From an uncultured Burkholderiales bacterium (GTDB taxonomy: Bacteria; Pseudomonadota; Gammaproteobacteria; Burkholderiales; Burkholderiaceae_C), in contig CALBSC010000017.1 of NCBI GenBank assembly GCA_937927685.1, positions 1 through 38,403 of the forward strand: DNA of 38,403 bases, in the 5' to 3' direction. The notes beneath the pieces are model-generated. The model was not told the DNA's origin. It ran no database searches and saw only the letters and a list, made by a program, of their open reading frames with translations. Made by a program: the position numbers and the translations under genes. Each line of letters begins with the position of its first letter. Position 1 is the stretch's first letter. Shown piece by piece: positions 25,046 to 33,574 of the stretch.

Positions 25046-26518
25046 TTAGAAGCGGTGACGGACACCCACATCCAAGCCCGTGGCAGTTACGCTATCGCCA
25101 GCATTCAGGTTTGCAGAGGATGCGATACCAAGGCTGGAGCGAGCGTTTTGACCAGTGGTCTTCAGCGTGGAATATGTGCCGTATACAGCGGTGCGCTTGC
25201 TCAAGTCATAGACGGCACCAACAGCAGTCATTTGCTGTTTAGCACCATCTTCGATATTGGCGATAGCCTTGTTGACGCCAGCACCAGCGTTAGCACCACT
25301 GTTAGAAGCCTGACCGCCAGTCATCTTGGCTTGGCTATAAGACGCCTTAAGTGTCAAGGCACCAATGGCGTGTGTCAGACCCAGCAAATTGTGGCTAACC
25401 GTACGCTGTGTAACGGATTGAATACCACCGTTGGTGAAGGCGCCGGCTGCGGCGCCGTTGGTCCAAGCACCGTTGCCAGCAGTCAAGGCAGTGTTAGTGC
25501 CGCCTGCTGCATAACCGACAGCATAGTCACCAACTGTTTGCTTGCCGTATTGAGCCATCAACTTGGTTGCACCAATGGTGTAAGCGCCAGCCAAGTTCAT
25601 TGCTTTGTAGTCACCCACATAGGCAGAAGCTGTACTGGTAACAGGAGCGGCAGCAGAGACAACGGGCGCTCCAGCGTAGGTGGTCTTACCGTAGGCGGCA
25701 GCCAAGCTCAAAGGACCACTGTTGTATTGCAGGCGAGTACCCATGTACTTACCATCTCCAGCAGGCGCTTGGCACAGGTTTCCACCAGCGTCAACGTTGC
25801 CACCCGTCTTCAGGTCAGTACAGTTGCTGATTTGCTCACTAAGTGCATACTGTACTTGCGCGCGAAAACCGCTAAAGTCCTGGCTCAACCAGCCAATGCT
25901 GTTCGAGGTACGAACTTGAGGGCTGGGGTTCCCCGGGGGGGCCACAACCGGGCGGACGTTCAGCATACCAAGAGCCACGTTGGTGTGACCACCAACTCCA
26001 ACAGTACCAAACGGATCAAAATAGGTCAGGTTCCAGAAGGTCGGCGTGTAGTCACGGCCAAGGCGCAGTTCGCCGAGGTCTTTGTGAAGCAGAGACAGAA
26101 CAGATGCGCGGTTGAAAGTCAGGCCTTGCGAACCGCCATTAGAAACCACGTCCGGCAGTGCATTGCTGTTGTTGGTGCCAGCACTGATACCGTTCTGACC
26201 AATGGACGTATTGTTGGCTGTTGAGGTTTGGCCAATGCCTTGTTCATAAAAAACACCCGCCTCGAACCAGAAGCCTGCGCCCCAGCCGCCACCGATGTCT
26301 TCAACACCACGCAGGCCTAGGCGAGAAGATTCGTTTCGGCCTTCCCCCTGCATGCGGGTAGCGGAACCAGCGCCGTCTTGATTGAATTGAGTTACGCTGA
26401 TGTCAGCCACGCCGAACAGGGTCACGCCAGAAGCGTCGATTGCACGTGCGTTTCCAGATTGTGCAAAAGCACCACCGGCAACAGCCAGTGTAGCCAGGGC
26501 AACTAGGGTCTTTTTCAT
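25046..26518 (-). CDS. Gram-negative porin (trimeric, general diffusion type), intact copy
   Basis: The 490-residue protein starts MKKTLVALATLAVAGGAFA, a classical signal peptide, cleaved before QSGNARAID. The mature barrel contains SGVTLFGVADISVTQF, RNESSRLGLRGVEDIGGGWG, YFDPFGTVGVG (loop that narrows the pore), VRTSNSIGWLSQDFSGF, KRTAVYGTYSTLK and ends ATGLDVGVRHRF with the terminal Phe. ATG 26518 with GGAG a few bases upstream is the clear start. It is the only one of the two porins with a start codon and leader. Its codon choice is less biased than that of the truncated copy at 19781, which lies in the opposite orientation. Pore selectivity cannot be predicted. Confidence 0.95.
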   Translation of the reverse strand: MKKTLVALATLAVAGGAFAQSGNARAIDASGVTLFGVADISVTQFNQDGAGSATRMQGEGRNESSRLGLRGVEDIGGGWGAGFWFEAGVFYEQGIGQTSTANNTSIGQNGISAGTNNSNALPDVVSNGGSQGLTFNRASVLSLLHKDLGELRLGRDYTPTFWNLTYFDPFGTVGVGGHTNVALGMLNVRPVVAPPGNPSPQVRTSNSIGWLSQDFSGFRAQVQYALSEQISNCTDLKTGGNVDAGGNLCQAPAGDGKYMGTRLQYNSGPLSLAAAYGKTTYAGAPVVSAAAPVTSTASAYVGDYKAMNLAGAYTIGATKLMAQYGKQTVGDYAVGYAAGGTNTALTAGNGAWTNGAAAGAFTNGGIQSVTQRTVSHNLLGLTHAIGALTLKASYSQAKMTGGQASNSGANAGAGVNKAIANIEDGAKQQMTAVGAVYDLSKRTAVYGTYSTLKTTGQNARSSLGIASSANLNAGDSVTATGLDVGVRHRF

Positions 26519-26856
26519 GTGAAAGTTCTCCAAGGTTAAACAAGGGCACCGGCTAGTGGGTTTTGCATTTGCATCACCACCGGCTACCCGGGCCAACCTC
26601 CGTTTTCGGGAAGTTGTCGCTATTCGACCAGACTGCCTCGTGGCTGGCAAAACCTTTTCGCACCTGTGGGGCTTTTACGTTGCATGCGTGCAACAACAAT
26701 GCGACAATTCCGGATAAATAATACTTATGATTTATTTCCGGGGTTTGCAGGCATTCAATGGGGTCGAGCGTTCAAACCCCCACTCAATTCACCAGGCCAC
26801 TCGCCATGTGACCCTGATGAGCCATCGCCTTTGTCCCCTGTGATCCAATTCCCCTT
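26519..26856. promoter_or_regulatory. Divergent control region of the intact porin and coq7
   Basis: This 338-base gap must hold the porin promoter (minus) and the coq7 promoter (plus). It contains two sharp dyads: GTTGCA-TGCG-TGCAAC (26679-26694), operator-like, and ATAAAT...ATTTAT (26714-26719 with 26730-26735) in an AT-rich patch. I cannot assign -35/-10 pairs with certainty. No gene is visible. The porin leader here is the only one available to the locus. Confidence 0.6.
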
Positions 26857-27501
26857 ATGCACTCCCCTCTGGACCAACTGCTCATCACAGCGGACAACGC
26901 CCTGCGCACCCTGTGGGCGGACCACCACGCCAGTCGTCCCTATCCCCCCACCGCGACGGCACAACAAGCAGGCTCGGTCCCTTTGACGCAGGACGAGCGC
27001 CGCGAGGTCGCGGCCCTGATGCGGGTGAACCACGTGGGCGAGGTATGCGCCCAGGCGCTCTATACCGCGCAGGCCCTGGCCACTGACAATGCCGCGCTGC
27101 GTGAGCATTTCACCCACGCCAGCGCCGAGGAAACCGATCACCTGGCCTGGACGGAGCAACGCCTGCAAGAACTGGGCGACCGGCGCAGTTGGCTCACGCC
27201 ACTCTGGTATGCGGGGTCGTTTGGCATTGGGCTGGCTGCGGGCAAGCTGGGTGGCGACCGGGTGAGTCTGGGGTTTGTGGTGGAAACCGAGCGCCAGGTG
27301 GAAGCCCATCTGCAGTCGCATCTGGACCGCCTGCCGGCGTCTGACCGGGCCTCTCGGGCCATCGTGGCGCAGATGAAGGCCGACGAAGCGCGTCACGCCG
27401 TGGACGCGCAAAAGGCGGGCAGCGTGGAGCTCCCCGCCCTGGTGAAGGGCCTGATGCGCCTGGCAGCCCGGGTGATGACCACCGTCGCCCACCGCCTATA
27501 A
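26857..27501 (+). CDS. coq7: Coq7, demethoxyubiquinone (DMQ) hydroxylase
   Basis: Coq7 is a di-iron membrane-associated monooxygenase catalysing the last ring hydroxylation of ubiquinone synthesis. The 214-residue protein shows the di-iron ligands in pairs: MRVNHVGEVCAQALY, EETDHLAWTEQRLQELG, VETERQVEAHL and KADEARHAVDA, the E...ExxH pattern repeated. GFGIGLAAGK-like GSFGIGLAAGKLGGDRVSLGFVVETE is conserved in the family. The start ATG 26857 gives MHSPLDQLLITADNALRTLW. The protein is complete. Confidence 0.95.
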   Translation: MHSPLDQLLITADNALRTLWADHHASRPYPPTATAQQAGSVPLTQDERREVAALMRVNHVGEVCAQALYTAQALATDNAALREHFTHASAEETDHLAWTEQRLQELGDRRSWLTPLWYAGSFGIGLAAGKLGGDRVSLGFVVETERQVEAHLQSHLDRLPASDRASRAIVAQMKADEARHAVDAQKAGSVELPALVKGLMRLAARVMTTVAHRL

Positions 27502-27510
27502 ACAGTTCAA

Positions 27511-27594
27511 TCTGAGCGGTTCAACTTGATCGCTTCTGTTTAAAAACTTCTGTTCGAACGATTCAGTTCGAACGATTCAGTTTGAGCTGTTCAG
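27511..27594 (+). repeat. 14-bp tandem repeats after coq7
   Basis: Three units of 14 bases fill 27553-27594: TTCGAACGATTCAG twice exactly, then a diverged TTTGAGCTGTTCAG. Upstream, from about 27507, the same TTCAA/TTCTG beginnings recur at the same spacing in degenerate form, separated by a T-rich patch. It lies in the convergent gap between coq7 and the OsmC gene. No terminator-like stem with T run is visible here. Confidence 0.75.
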
Positions 27595-27623
27595 GCTCAT
27601 GCCGTTGATCGCCTCTGCTCCTC

Positions 27624-28073
27624 TCAGGCAGCCACCACCTCAAAACTCGTGGTGATCTCCGCTGTCTTGCCCAGCATGATGCTGGCCGAGCAATACTTTT
27701 CGTGGCTCATCGCAATGGCGCGTTCCACCGCCTGATCGGGGATGTTGTGCCCGGTCACGGTGAAGTGCATGTGGATGGTGGTGAACACCTTCGGGTCCAC
27801 GTCCGCCCGTTCGCTGGTGAGCTTGACGCTGCAGCCGCGCACATCGTGGCGACCGCGCTTCAGAATCAGCACCACGTCGTAAGCCGTGCATCCGCCGGTA
27901 CCGGCCAGCACCGTTTCCATGGGGCGCGGGGCCAGGTTCTGCCCCCCGTTCTCGGGGCGGGCGGCGTCAGGGGCGCCATCCATGTTGAGCACGTGACCAC
28001 TGCCGGTCTCCGCCACAAAACCCATGCCCGAGCGTGTGCCGCTCGCGCCTGTCCAACTCACTGTGCATTCCAT
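27624..28073 (-). CDS. OsmC-family (YhfA-like) redox protein
   Basis: The 149-residue protein has both conserved OsmC/Ohr-fold cysteines: Cys62 in GTGGCTAYDVV and Cys128 in HEKYCSASIML. It belongs to the general OsmC group (YhfA-like) and not clearly to Ohr, so organic hydroperoxide reduction is possible but the substrate is not proven. The start ATG 28073 gives MECTVSWTGASGTRSGMGFVAETGSGH. It is a single gene on the minus strand. Confidence 0.9.
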   Translation of the reverse strand: MECTVSWTGASGTRSGMGFVAETGSGHVLNMDGAPDAARPENGGQNLAPRPMETVLAGTGGCTAYDVVLILKRGRHDVRGCSVKLTSERADVDPKVFTTIHMHFTVTGHNIPDQAVERAIAMSHEKYCSASIMLGKTAEITTSFEVVAA

Positions 28074-28149
28074 GATCTCGTCCGACTTTTTGAAGGGGTT
28101 AAAGCCAGCACGTTAGGCCGTGCCGCCACAAAATTTCTTAGAATTGTCC

Positions 28150-28272
28150 TATAGCTTGTGAAGCACAATGGCGCTGGCGGTTAAACCCGGTCCCGATGTG
28201 CGCAAGCGACCTGTTGTCTCCTCCACCCTCGCGGTGGATTCAGCCCCGAGTCATACGACTCGGGGTTTTTTT
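28150..28272 (+). ncRNA. Candidate small RNA or ilvA leader with strong terminator
   Basis: The 270-base gap before ilvA ends its first half in a very strong terminator (28244-28272). Ahead of it are a short hairpin TCCACC-CTCGC-GGTGGA (28222-28238) and a single-stranded CTCCTCC tract at its 5' edge, which could pair with Shine-Dalgarno sequences. A TATAGC box near 28151 is a possible -10. No leader peptide with Ile codons is apparent. Either a free-standing sRNA of about 110-120 bases or an attenuator-like leader would fit. Neither the 5' end nor a family can be assigned. Confidence 0.4.
28244..28272 (+). terminator. Strong Rho-independent terminator upstream of ilvA
   Basis: CCCCGAGTC (28244-28252) pairs perfectly with GACTCGGGG (28257-28265) around a four-base loop, followed by seven T (28266-28272). 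It points towards ilvA, whose start is 71 bases further. No gene upstream on this strand needs a terminator (the OsmC gene is on the opposite strand), which implies a small transcript. Confidence 0.92.
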
Positions 28273-28343
28273 GTGCCCGCGGTTGTTCGGCGGTTCGTGG
28301 CGCCCTTGGGCGACAATTCGTTTTTTGCACCGCAACAAACGCC

Positions 28344-29906
<1,563 letters not shown>

Positions 29907-29913
29907 ATCGGGG

Positions 29914-30414
29914 TCAAGGCGCTTTGGGCCTGGGCAACTCCAGCGCCACGGTCTCAGGCCCCTGCGGGCCCGCCCCCAGACTGGCGCGGCGCGGCTCGAG
30001 GGCCAGCAGAGTCAAACCCGGTTCCACCTCGGCCCCTACTCGAACCGCACGCGCAGCCTTGCCATCGACCGCAATGAGCGCCGCCCCGTCACGCGAGCCG
30101 GCACGCACCACCCCGACCAGGGTGAGGCGCGACGACAAGGCGGGGGGCGAGGCGCGGTCCGAGGCTGATGCGGCCGCTCCCAGCGCCCGGTTCAGGCTGG
30201 CTGCAGCCGGCGCCAGGGTCTGCCCGTCGGCACCCGCCACGGTGGTCACCGCCCCCTCTCGGGCCTCGCCCGCCTGCGGCCACTGCAGCACCCAGGCCGT
30301 CACGGAAGCCGCCAGGGCCGCCCAGACGGCGAGCGTGACCAGCCGCACCGTCCAGCCGGATGCCCCCGGGGGTGCGGCCGAACCCAACGCTGCGCGGAAC
30401 GAAACCAATGCCAT
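29914..30414 (-). CDS. gspC: GspC-like type II secretion protein (short form without PDZ domain)
   Basis: GspC connects the inner-membrane platform to the secretin. The 166-residue product has a cytoplasmic head, one membrane segment (WTVRLVTLAVWAALAASVTAWVLQW, about 21-45), an Ala/Ser-rich linker and the homology region SRLTLVGVVRAGSRDGAALIAVDGKAARAVRVGAEVEPGLTLLALEPRRASL (about 98-150). No PDZ domain follows. ATG 30414 is the first codon of the conserved start; the longer frame overlaps gspG and is spurious. A good -35/-10 pair ends so close to the ATG that the mRNA may be leaderless. It is divergent from the rest of the operon. Confidence 0.85.
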   Translation of the reverse strand: MALVSFRAALGSAAPPGASGWTVRLVTLAVWAALAASVTAWVLQWPQAGEAREGAVTTVAGADGQTLAPAAASLNRALGAAASASDRASPPALSSRLTLVGVVRAGSRDGAALIAVDGKAARAVRVGAEVEPGLTLLALEPRRASLGAGPQGPETVALELPRPKAP

Positions 30415-30420
30415 GCGGCG

Positions 30421-30448
30421 ATTATCATTGAGACCATGCGCCTGTCCA
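30421..30448 (-). promoter_or_regulatory. Putative sigma70 promoter of gspC
   Basis: On the minus strand TGGACA (30448-30443) and GATAAT (30426-30421) are 16 bases apart, each 5 of 6 from consensus. Transcription would start around 30413-30415, at the gspC ATG itself, and there is no Shine-Dalgarno. The -35 lies inside the gspG reading frame as annotated. Confidence 0.55.
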
Positions 30449-30969
30449 TCCTGTCCGTTTTCTCGCCCTTCATCGATCGTTGCAGCCGCGACCTGATCGG
30501 CCGGCTCCAGCGCCATCCGGCGACAGTCCAGGCCCGCCGCCCGGCAGATGGCCGGAGGGGCCGTCAGCGCGGCTTCACCCTGATCGAGTTGATGGTGGTG
30601 CTGGTCATCATTGGCGTGCTGGCGGCCCTGATCGTGCCCAACGTGCTGGACCGCGCGGACGATGCCCGCGTGACCGCCGCGCGCACCGACGTCAACAACC
30701 TGATGCAATCGCTCAAGCTCTACCGGCTGGACAACCAGCGCTACCCCAGCGCCGAGCAGGGCCTGCAAGCCCTGGTCGTGCGGCCCACGGCAGCCCCCGC
30801 GCCGATCAACTGGAAGCCTTATCTGGACAAACTGCCCAACGACCCCTGGGGTCGCCCTTACCAATACCTCAACCCCGGCATCAAGGGTGAGGTGGACGTG
30901 CTGTCCCTGGGCGCCGACGGGCAAAGCGGCGGCGAGGGCCGCAATGCGGACATTGGCAGTTGGCAATAA
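30436..30969 (+). CDS. gspG: GspG, major pseudopilin of the T2SS
   Basis: GspG builds the pseudopilus. The prepilin peptidase site RG/FTLIE is at 46/47, with the required Glu51 (position 5 of the mature protein), followed by the membrane helix LMVVLVIIGVLAALIVPNVL and the calcium-binding-type C-terminal region (KLPNDPWGRPYQYLNPG...DVLSLGADGQSGGEG.NADIGSW), all typical. The leader is unusually long (46 residues; usual about 6-10); no ATG, GTG or TTG lies nearer to the cleavage site in this frame, so either the leader is truly long or a rare start is used. There is no clear Shine-Dalgarno. First gene of the plus-strand operon. Confidence 0.95.
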   Translation: MRLSILSVFSPFIDRCSRDLIGRLQRHPATVQARRPADGRRGRQRGFTLIELMVVLVIIGVLAALIVPNVLDRADDARVTAARTDVNNLMQSLKLYRLDNQRYPSAEQGLQALVVRPTAAPAPINWKPYLDKLPNDPWGRPYQYLNPGIKGEVDVLSLGADGQSGGEGRNADIGSWQ

Positions 30970-31447
30970 CGCCCGGCTGAACACGCCTGCACGCCCGCAC
31001 CCGCCTGCACGCCGCGGGCCCGGACACGGCAGGGCGCTGGGTGTCACGCTGCTGGAATTGCTCGTGGTGCTGACCCTCATGGCCCTGGCCAGCGCGGGTG
31101 CCGTACTCGCCTTGCGAGACAGCCCGCAACACCGCCTGGACCTGGAAGCGCAGCAACTGGTGACCTGGCTGGAAGCCGCCCGCGCCCAGGCCCGCACCCG
31201 GGGGCTGGTGGTGCGGTGGGTGCCTGTCCCCGAAGGCCATGTGCTGCAGGGCTTGCCGCCTGATGCGCTGCCCGCGCTCGGCCTGCGCTGGCGCGACCCC
31301 GACACCCGGGTGCTGGGCGGCCCCTTGGTACTGGGCCCTGAGCCTTTGCTGACCGCACAAACCGTGGTGCTGCAACACGCCAGCCAACCCGCCGTGCAGG
31401 TGCGCCTCGGCACCGATGGGGTTCGTCCTTTCAGGCTGCTGCCATGA
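30944..31447 (+). CDS. gspH: GspH, minor pseudopilin
   Basis: The 167-residue product has the prepilin motif LG/VTLLE (33/34, Glu38), a hydrophobic helix and a small globular domain with HASQPAVQVRLGTDGVRPFRLL at the end, as in GspH. ATG 30944 with GAGG upstream is the best start; it overlaps the end of gspG by 26 bases. The ATG of gspI overlaps its stop (ATGA). GspH is part of the tip complex of the pseudopilus. An alternative start further upstream is not supported. Confidence 0.88.
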   Translation: MRTLAVGNNARLNTPARPHPPARRGPGHGRALGVTLLELLVVLTLMALASAGAVLALRDSPQHRLDLEAQQLVTWLEAARAQARTRGLVVRWVPVPEGHVLQGLPPDALPALGLRWRDPDTRVLGGPLVLGPEPLLTAQTVVLQHASQPAVQVRLGTDGVRPFRLLP

Positions 31448-31815
31448 CGCGCGTTTCATCGCCCGCCGCACGCGGTTTCACCCTGATCGAGGTGCTGGTG
31501 GCCCTGGGCATCGTGGCCCTGGCCCTGATGACCGGCCTCAAAGCCACGCAAGCGCTGACCGCCTCGGCCCAGCGCCAATCGGATGCGCTGTGGGCACAAC
31601 TCTGCGCCGACAACGCCCTGAACACGCTGCGTTTGTCACGCCAGTTGCCTGGCGTGGGCGACAGCTCGGTGACCTGCGTGCAGGCGCAGCAGACGCTGCG
31701 TGTGCAACTGAGCGTGCGCCCCACGCCCAACCCCTCGTTTCGCCGCGTGGATGCACAGGTGTGGTCGCAAGCCACCCCCGTCCTGCGGGTGACCACCGTG
31801 CTGGGCAACCAATGA
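31444..31815 (+). CDS. gspI: GspI, minor pseudopilin
   Basis: The 123-residue product has RG/FTLIEVLVALGIVALALMTGL (cleavage 11/12, Glu16) and the GspI-type C-terminal beta region. ATGA overlaps at both ends link it to gspH and gspJ. In other systems GspI nucleates the GspI-J-K tip trimer. Confidence 0.93.
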   Translation: MTRVSSPAARGFTLIEVLVALGIVALALMTGLKATQALTASAQRQSDALWAQLCADNALNTLRLSRQLPGVGDSSVTCVQAQQTLRVQLSVRPTPNPSFRRVDAQVWSQATPVLRVTTVLGNQ

Positions 31816-32618
31816 CAGCGCGCACCTCCCCGCACCGCAGCCAGGGCTTCACCCTCATCGAGGTGCTGGTGGCCCTGATGGCGATGGCCCTCATGGCGGG
31901 GCTGGGTTGGCGCAGCCTCGATGGCCTCTTGCGCGCGCGCGAAGCCAGCCAGACCCGTGTGGACCAGATGGCCGTCATGCACACCGCCCTGGCGCAGTGG
32001 CAATCTGACCTGGACACCGCCCTGAGTGTGACGGGCGCCCAGGGCCTGCCCGGTTTGAGCTGGGATGGCCGGGTGCTGCGCGTGCTGCGCCGCGCGAGTG
32101 TGCCGGACCTCAACGGCGCCGATGCCGGTTTGTGGGTGGTGAGCTGGACCGTGCGCACGCTCAGCCCGGACGAAGCCGAGGCCCTCGGTCTGTCGCGCGA
32201 GAACCCGCCCCCAGCCTGGGTGCGAACCCGGGCACCAGCCAGCAACGACCGGCAACGCTTGCAAGCCTATTGGGCGGCGGCCGTGCAGGGCGGGAGTGGT
32301 GTGGGCGGGGCGTCAGGCACAGGTTTAGGCTCCACGGCCTCATCCGCAACTGGCTCAGGCTTGGGCTCTGGCATGGTTTCTGGTTTTGGCCCCACCACCA
32401 CCGCCGTGTTGTTCCCGGCCCAGCAGTGGCAGCTGTTTTATTTTCGGGGTGACGCCTGGAGCAACCCCTTGTCCAGCAGCGGCACCGTCGGCGCCGGTCA
32501 GGACGCCGCCATTCCCGATGGGGTGCGGCTCATCCTCACCCTGCCTGAGGGCGCCCCACCCGGCGGCACGATCACCCTGGACTGGGTGCGCCCCGCGTTC
32601 TCGGCGCTGAGGTCGTGA
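31812..32618 (+). CDS. gspJ: GspJ, minor pseudopilin, with Gly/Ser-rich insert
   Basis: The 268-residue product starts MTARTSPHRSQG/FTLIEVLVALMAMALMAGLGWRSLDGLL (cleavage 12/13, Glu17), followed by the GspJ globular domain and a C-terminal SGTVGAGQDAAIPDGVRLILTLPEG. Residues about 155-193 are an unusual Gly/Ser/Thr-rich stretch (GGSGVGGASGTGLGSTASSA and following), likely a flexible loop; it makes the protein longer than most GspJ. It starts inside the gspI stop (ATGA). An upstream extension of the frame is spurious. Confidence 0.92.
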   Translation: MTARTSPHRSQGFTLIEVLVALMAMALMAGLGWRSLDGLLRAREASQTRVDQMAVMHTALAQWQSDLDTALSVTGAQGLPGLSWDGRVLRVLRRASVPDLNGADAGLWVVSWTVRTLSPDEAEALGLSRENPPPAWVRTRAPASNDRQRLQAYWAAAVQGGSGVGGASGTGLGSTASSATGSGLGSGMVSGFGPTTTAVLFPAQQWQLFYFRGDAWSNPLSSSGTVGAGQDAAIPDGVRLILTLPEGAPPGGTITLDWVRPAFSALRS

Positions 32619-32619
32619 G

Positions 32620-33567
32620 ATGAGTGCCCCCACCCGACCACGCGGCATGGCCATGATCACGGCGCTTCTGATCGTGGCGCTGATCGCCACACTGGCCGCC
32701 ACCACCTTGTGGCAGCAGTGGCGCAGCCTGCAGGTGGAATCGGCCGAGCGTCAGCGGCAACAATCGCTGTGGTTGCTGGGTGGCGCCTTGGACTGGGCCC
32801 GCCTGGTGCTGCGCGAGGATGCGCGTTCGGGCAGTCTTGACCACCTGGCCGAGCCCTGGGCCCTGCCCTTGCAAGAGGCCCGCCTCTCCAGCTTTCTGGC
32901 CAGTTCCAGCGACGGCGTGTCCGACGAAGACATGGGCATGGCCGAGCGGGTGTTCCTGTCGGGCCAGATCAGCGACCTGCAAGCCCGTCTGAACGTGTTC
33001 AACCTGATCCAGGGCGAACAGGCCTCGGTCCTGGACGTGGCCGCGTTCGGCCGGCTGTTCGAGTTGCTCGGGCTCCCCAGCGAGGCCCTGGACCGGTTGG
33101 TGCGCCAGCTGGTGGCGGCCAGCCGCGCCGACGGCCAGCGGGTCATGCCCCAGCGGGTGTCTCAACTGACCTGGCTGGGCCTCACGCCGGCCCAGCTGGC
33201 CCGGCTCGAGCCGTTCATCACCTGGCTGCCCAACCGCACCCCCCTCAACCTCAACACCGCGGGGGCCGAGGTGCTGCACGCCAGCGTTCCGGGCTTGCGT
33301 CTGGCCGACGCCCAGCGTGCCGTCATGCAACGCAACGCTCAGCCCTGGAAAACGCTGGAAGAGGCGGGCCAGGCGCTGGGCGATTCGGGCAAAGCACTCG
33401 CCGGCAGTTCGCACCAACTGGCCAGCAACTTCTTCGAGGTGGTGGGCCGGGTGAGGCTGGGCAGCACCACGCTGGTAGAGCGCTCGGTCATCCAGCGTGA
33501 TGACAACCAGCGAATCCTCTGGCGCGAGCGCGGCGTCTTGGCAGCTCAGCCCCCCTCCCTACAATGA
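32620..33567 (+). CDS. gspK: GspK, minor pseudopilin
   Basis: The 315-residue protein begins MSAPTRPRG/MAMITALLIVALIATLAATTLW; as usual for GspK the mature position 5 is not Glu (here Thr14). The long helical domain and the final LNLNTAGAEVLHASVPGLRLADAQRAV (helix-hairpin-helix-like) are typical. It starts one base after the gspJ stop. GspK caps the pseudopilus tip. Confidence 0.94.
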   Translation: MSAPTRPRGMAMITALLIVALIATLAATTLWQQWRSLQVESAERQRQQSLWLLGGALDWARLVLREDARSGSLDHLAEPWALPLQEARLSSFLASSSDGVSDEDMGMAERVFLSGQISDLQARLNVFNLIQGEQASVLDVAAFGRLFELLGLPSEALDRLVRQLVAASRADGQRVMPQRVSQLTWLGLTPAQLARLEPFITWLPNRTPLNLNTAGAEVLHASVPGLRLADAQRAVMQRNAQPWKTLEEAGQALGDSGKALAGSSHQLASNFFEVVGRVRLGSTTLVERSVIQRDDNQRILWRERGVLAAQPPSLQ

Positions 33568-33574
33568 CACCACC

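Noticed and set aside
26755..27492. Antisense frame over coq7
   Set aside because: Shadow of the coq7 codon pattern; no independent support.
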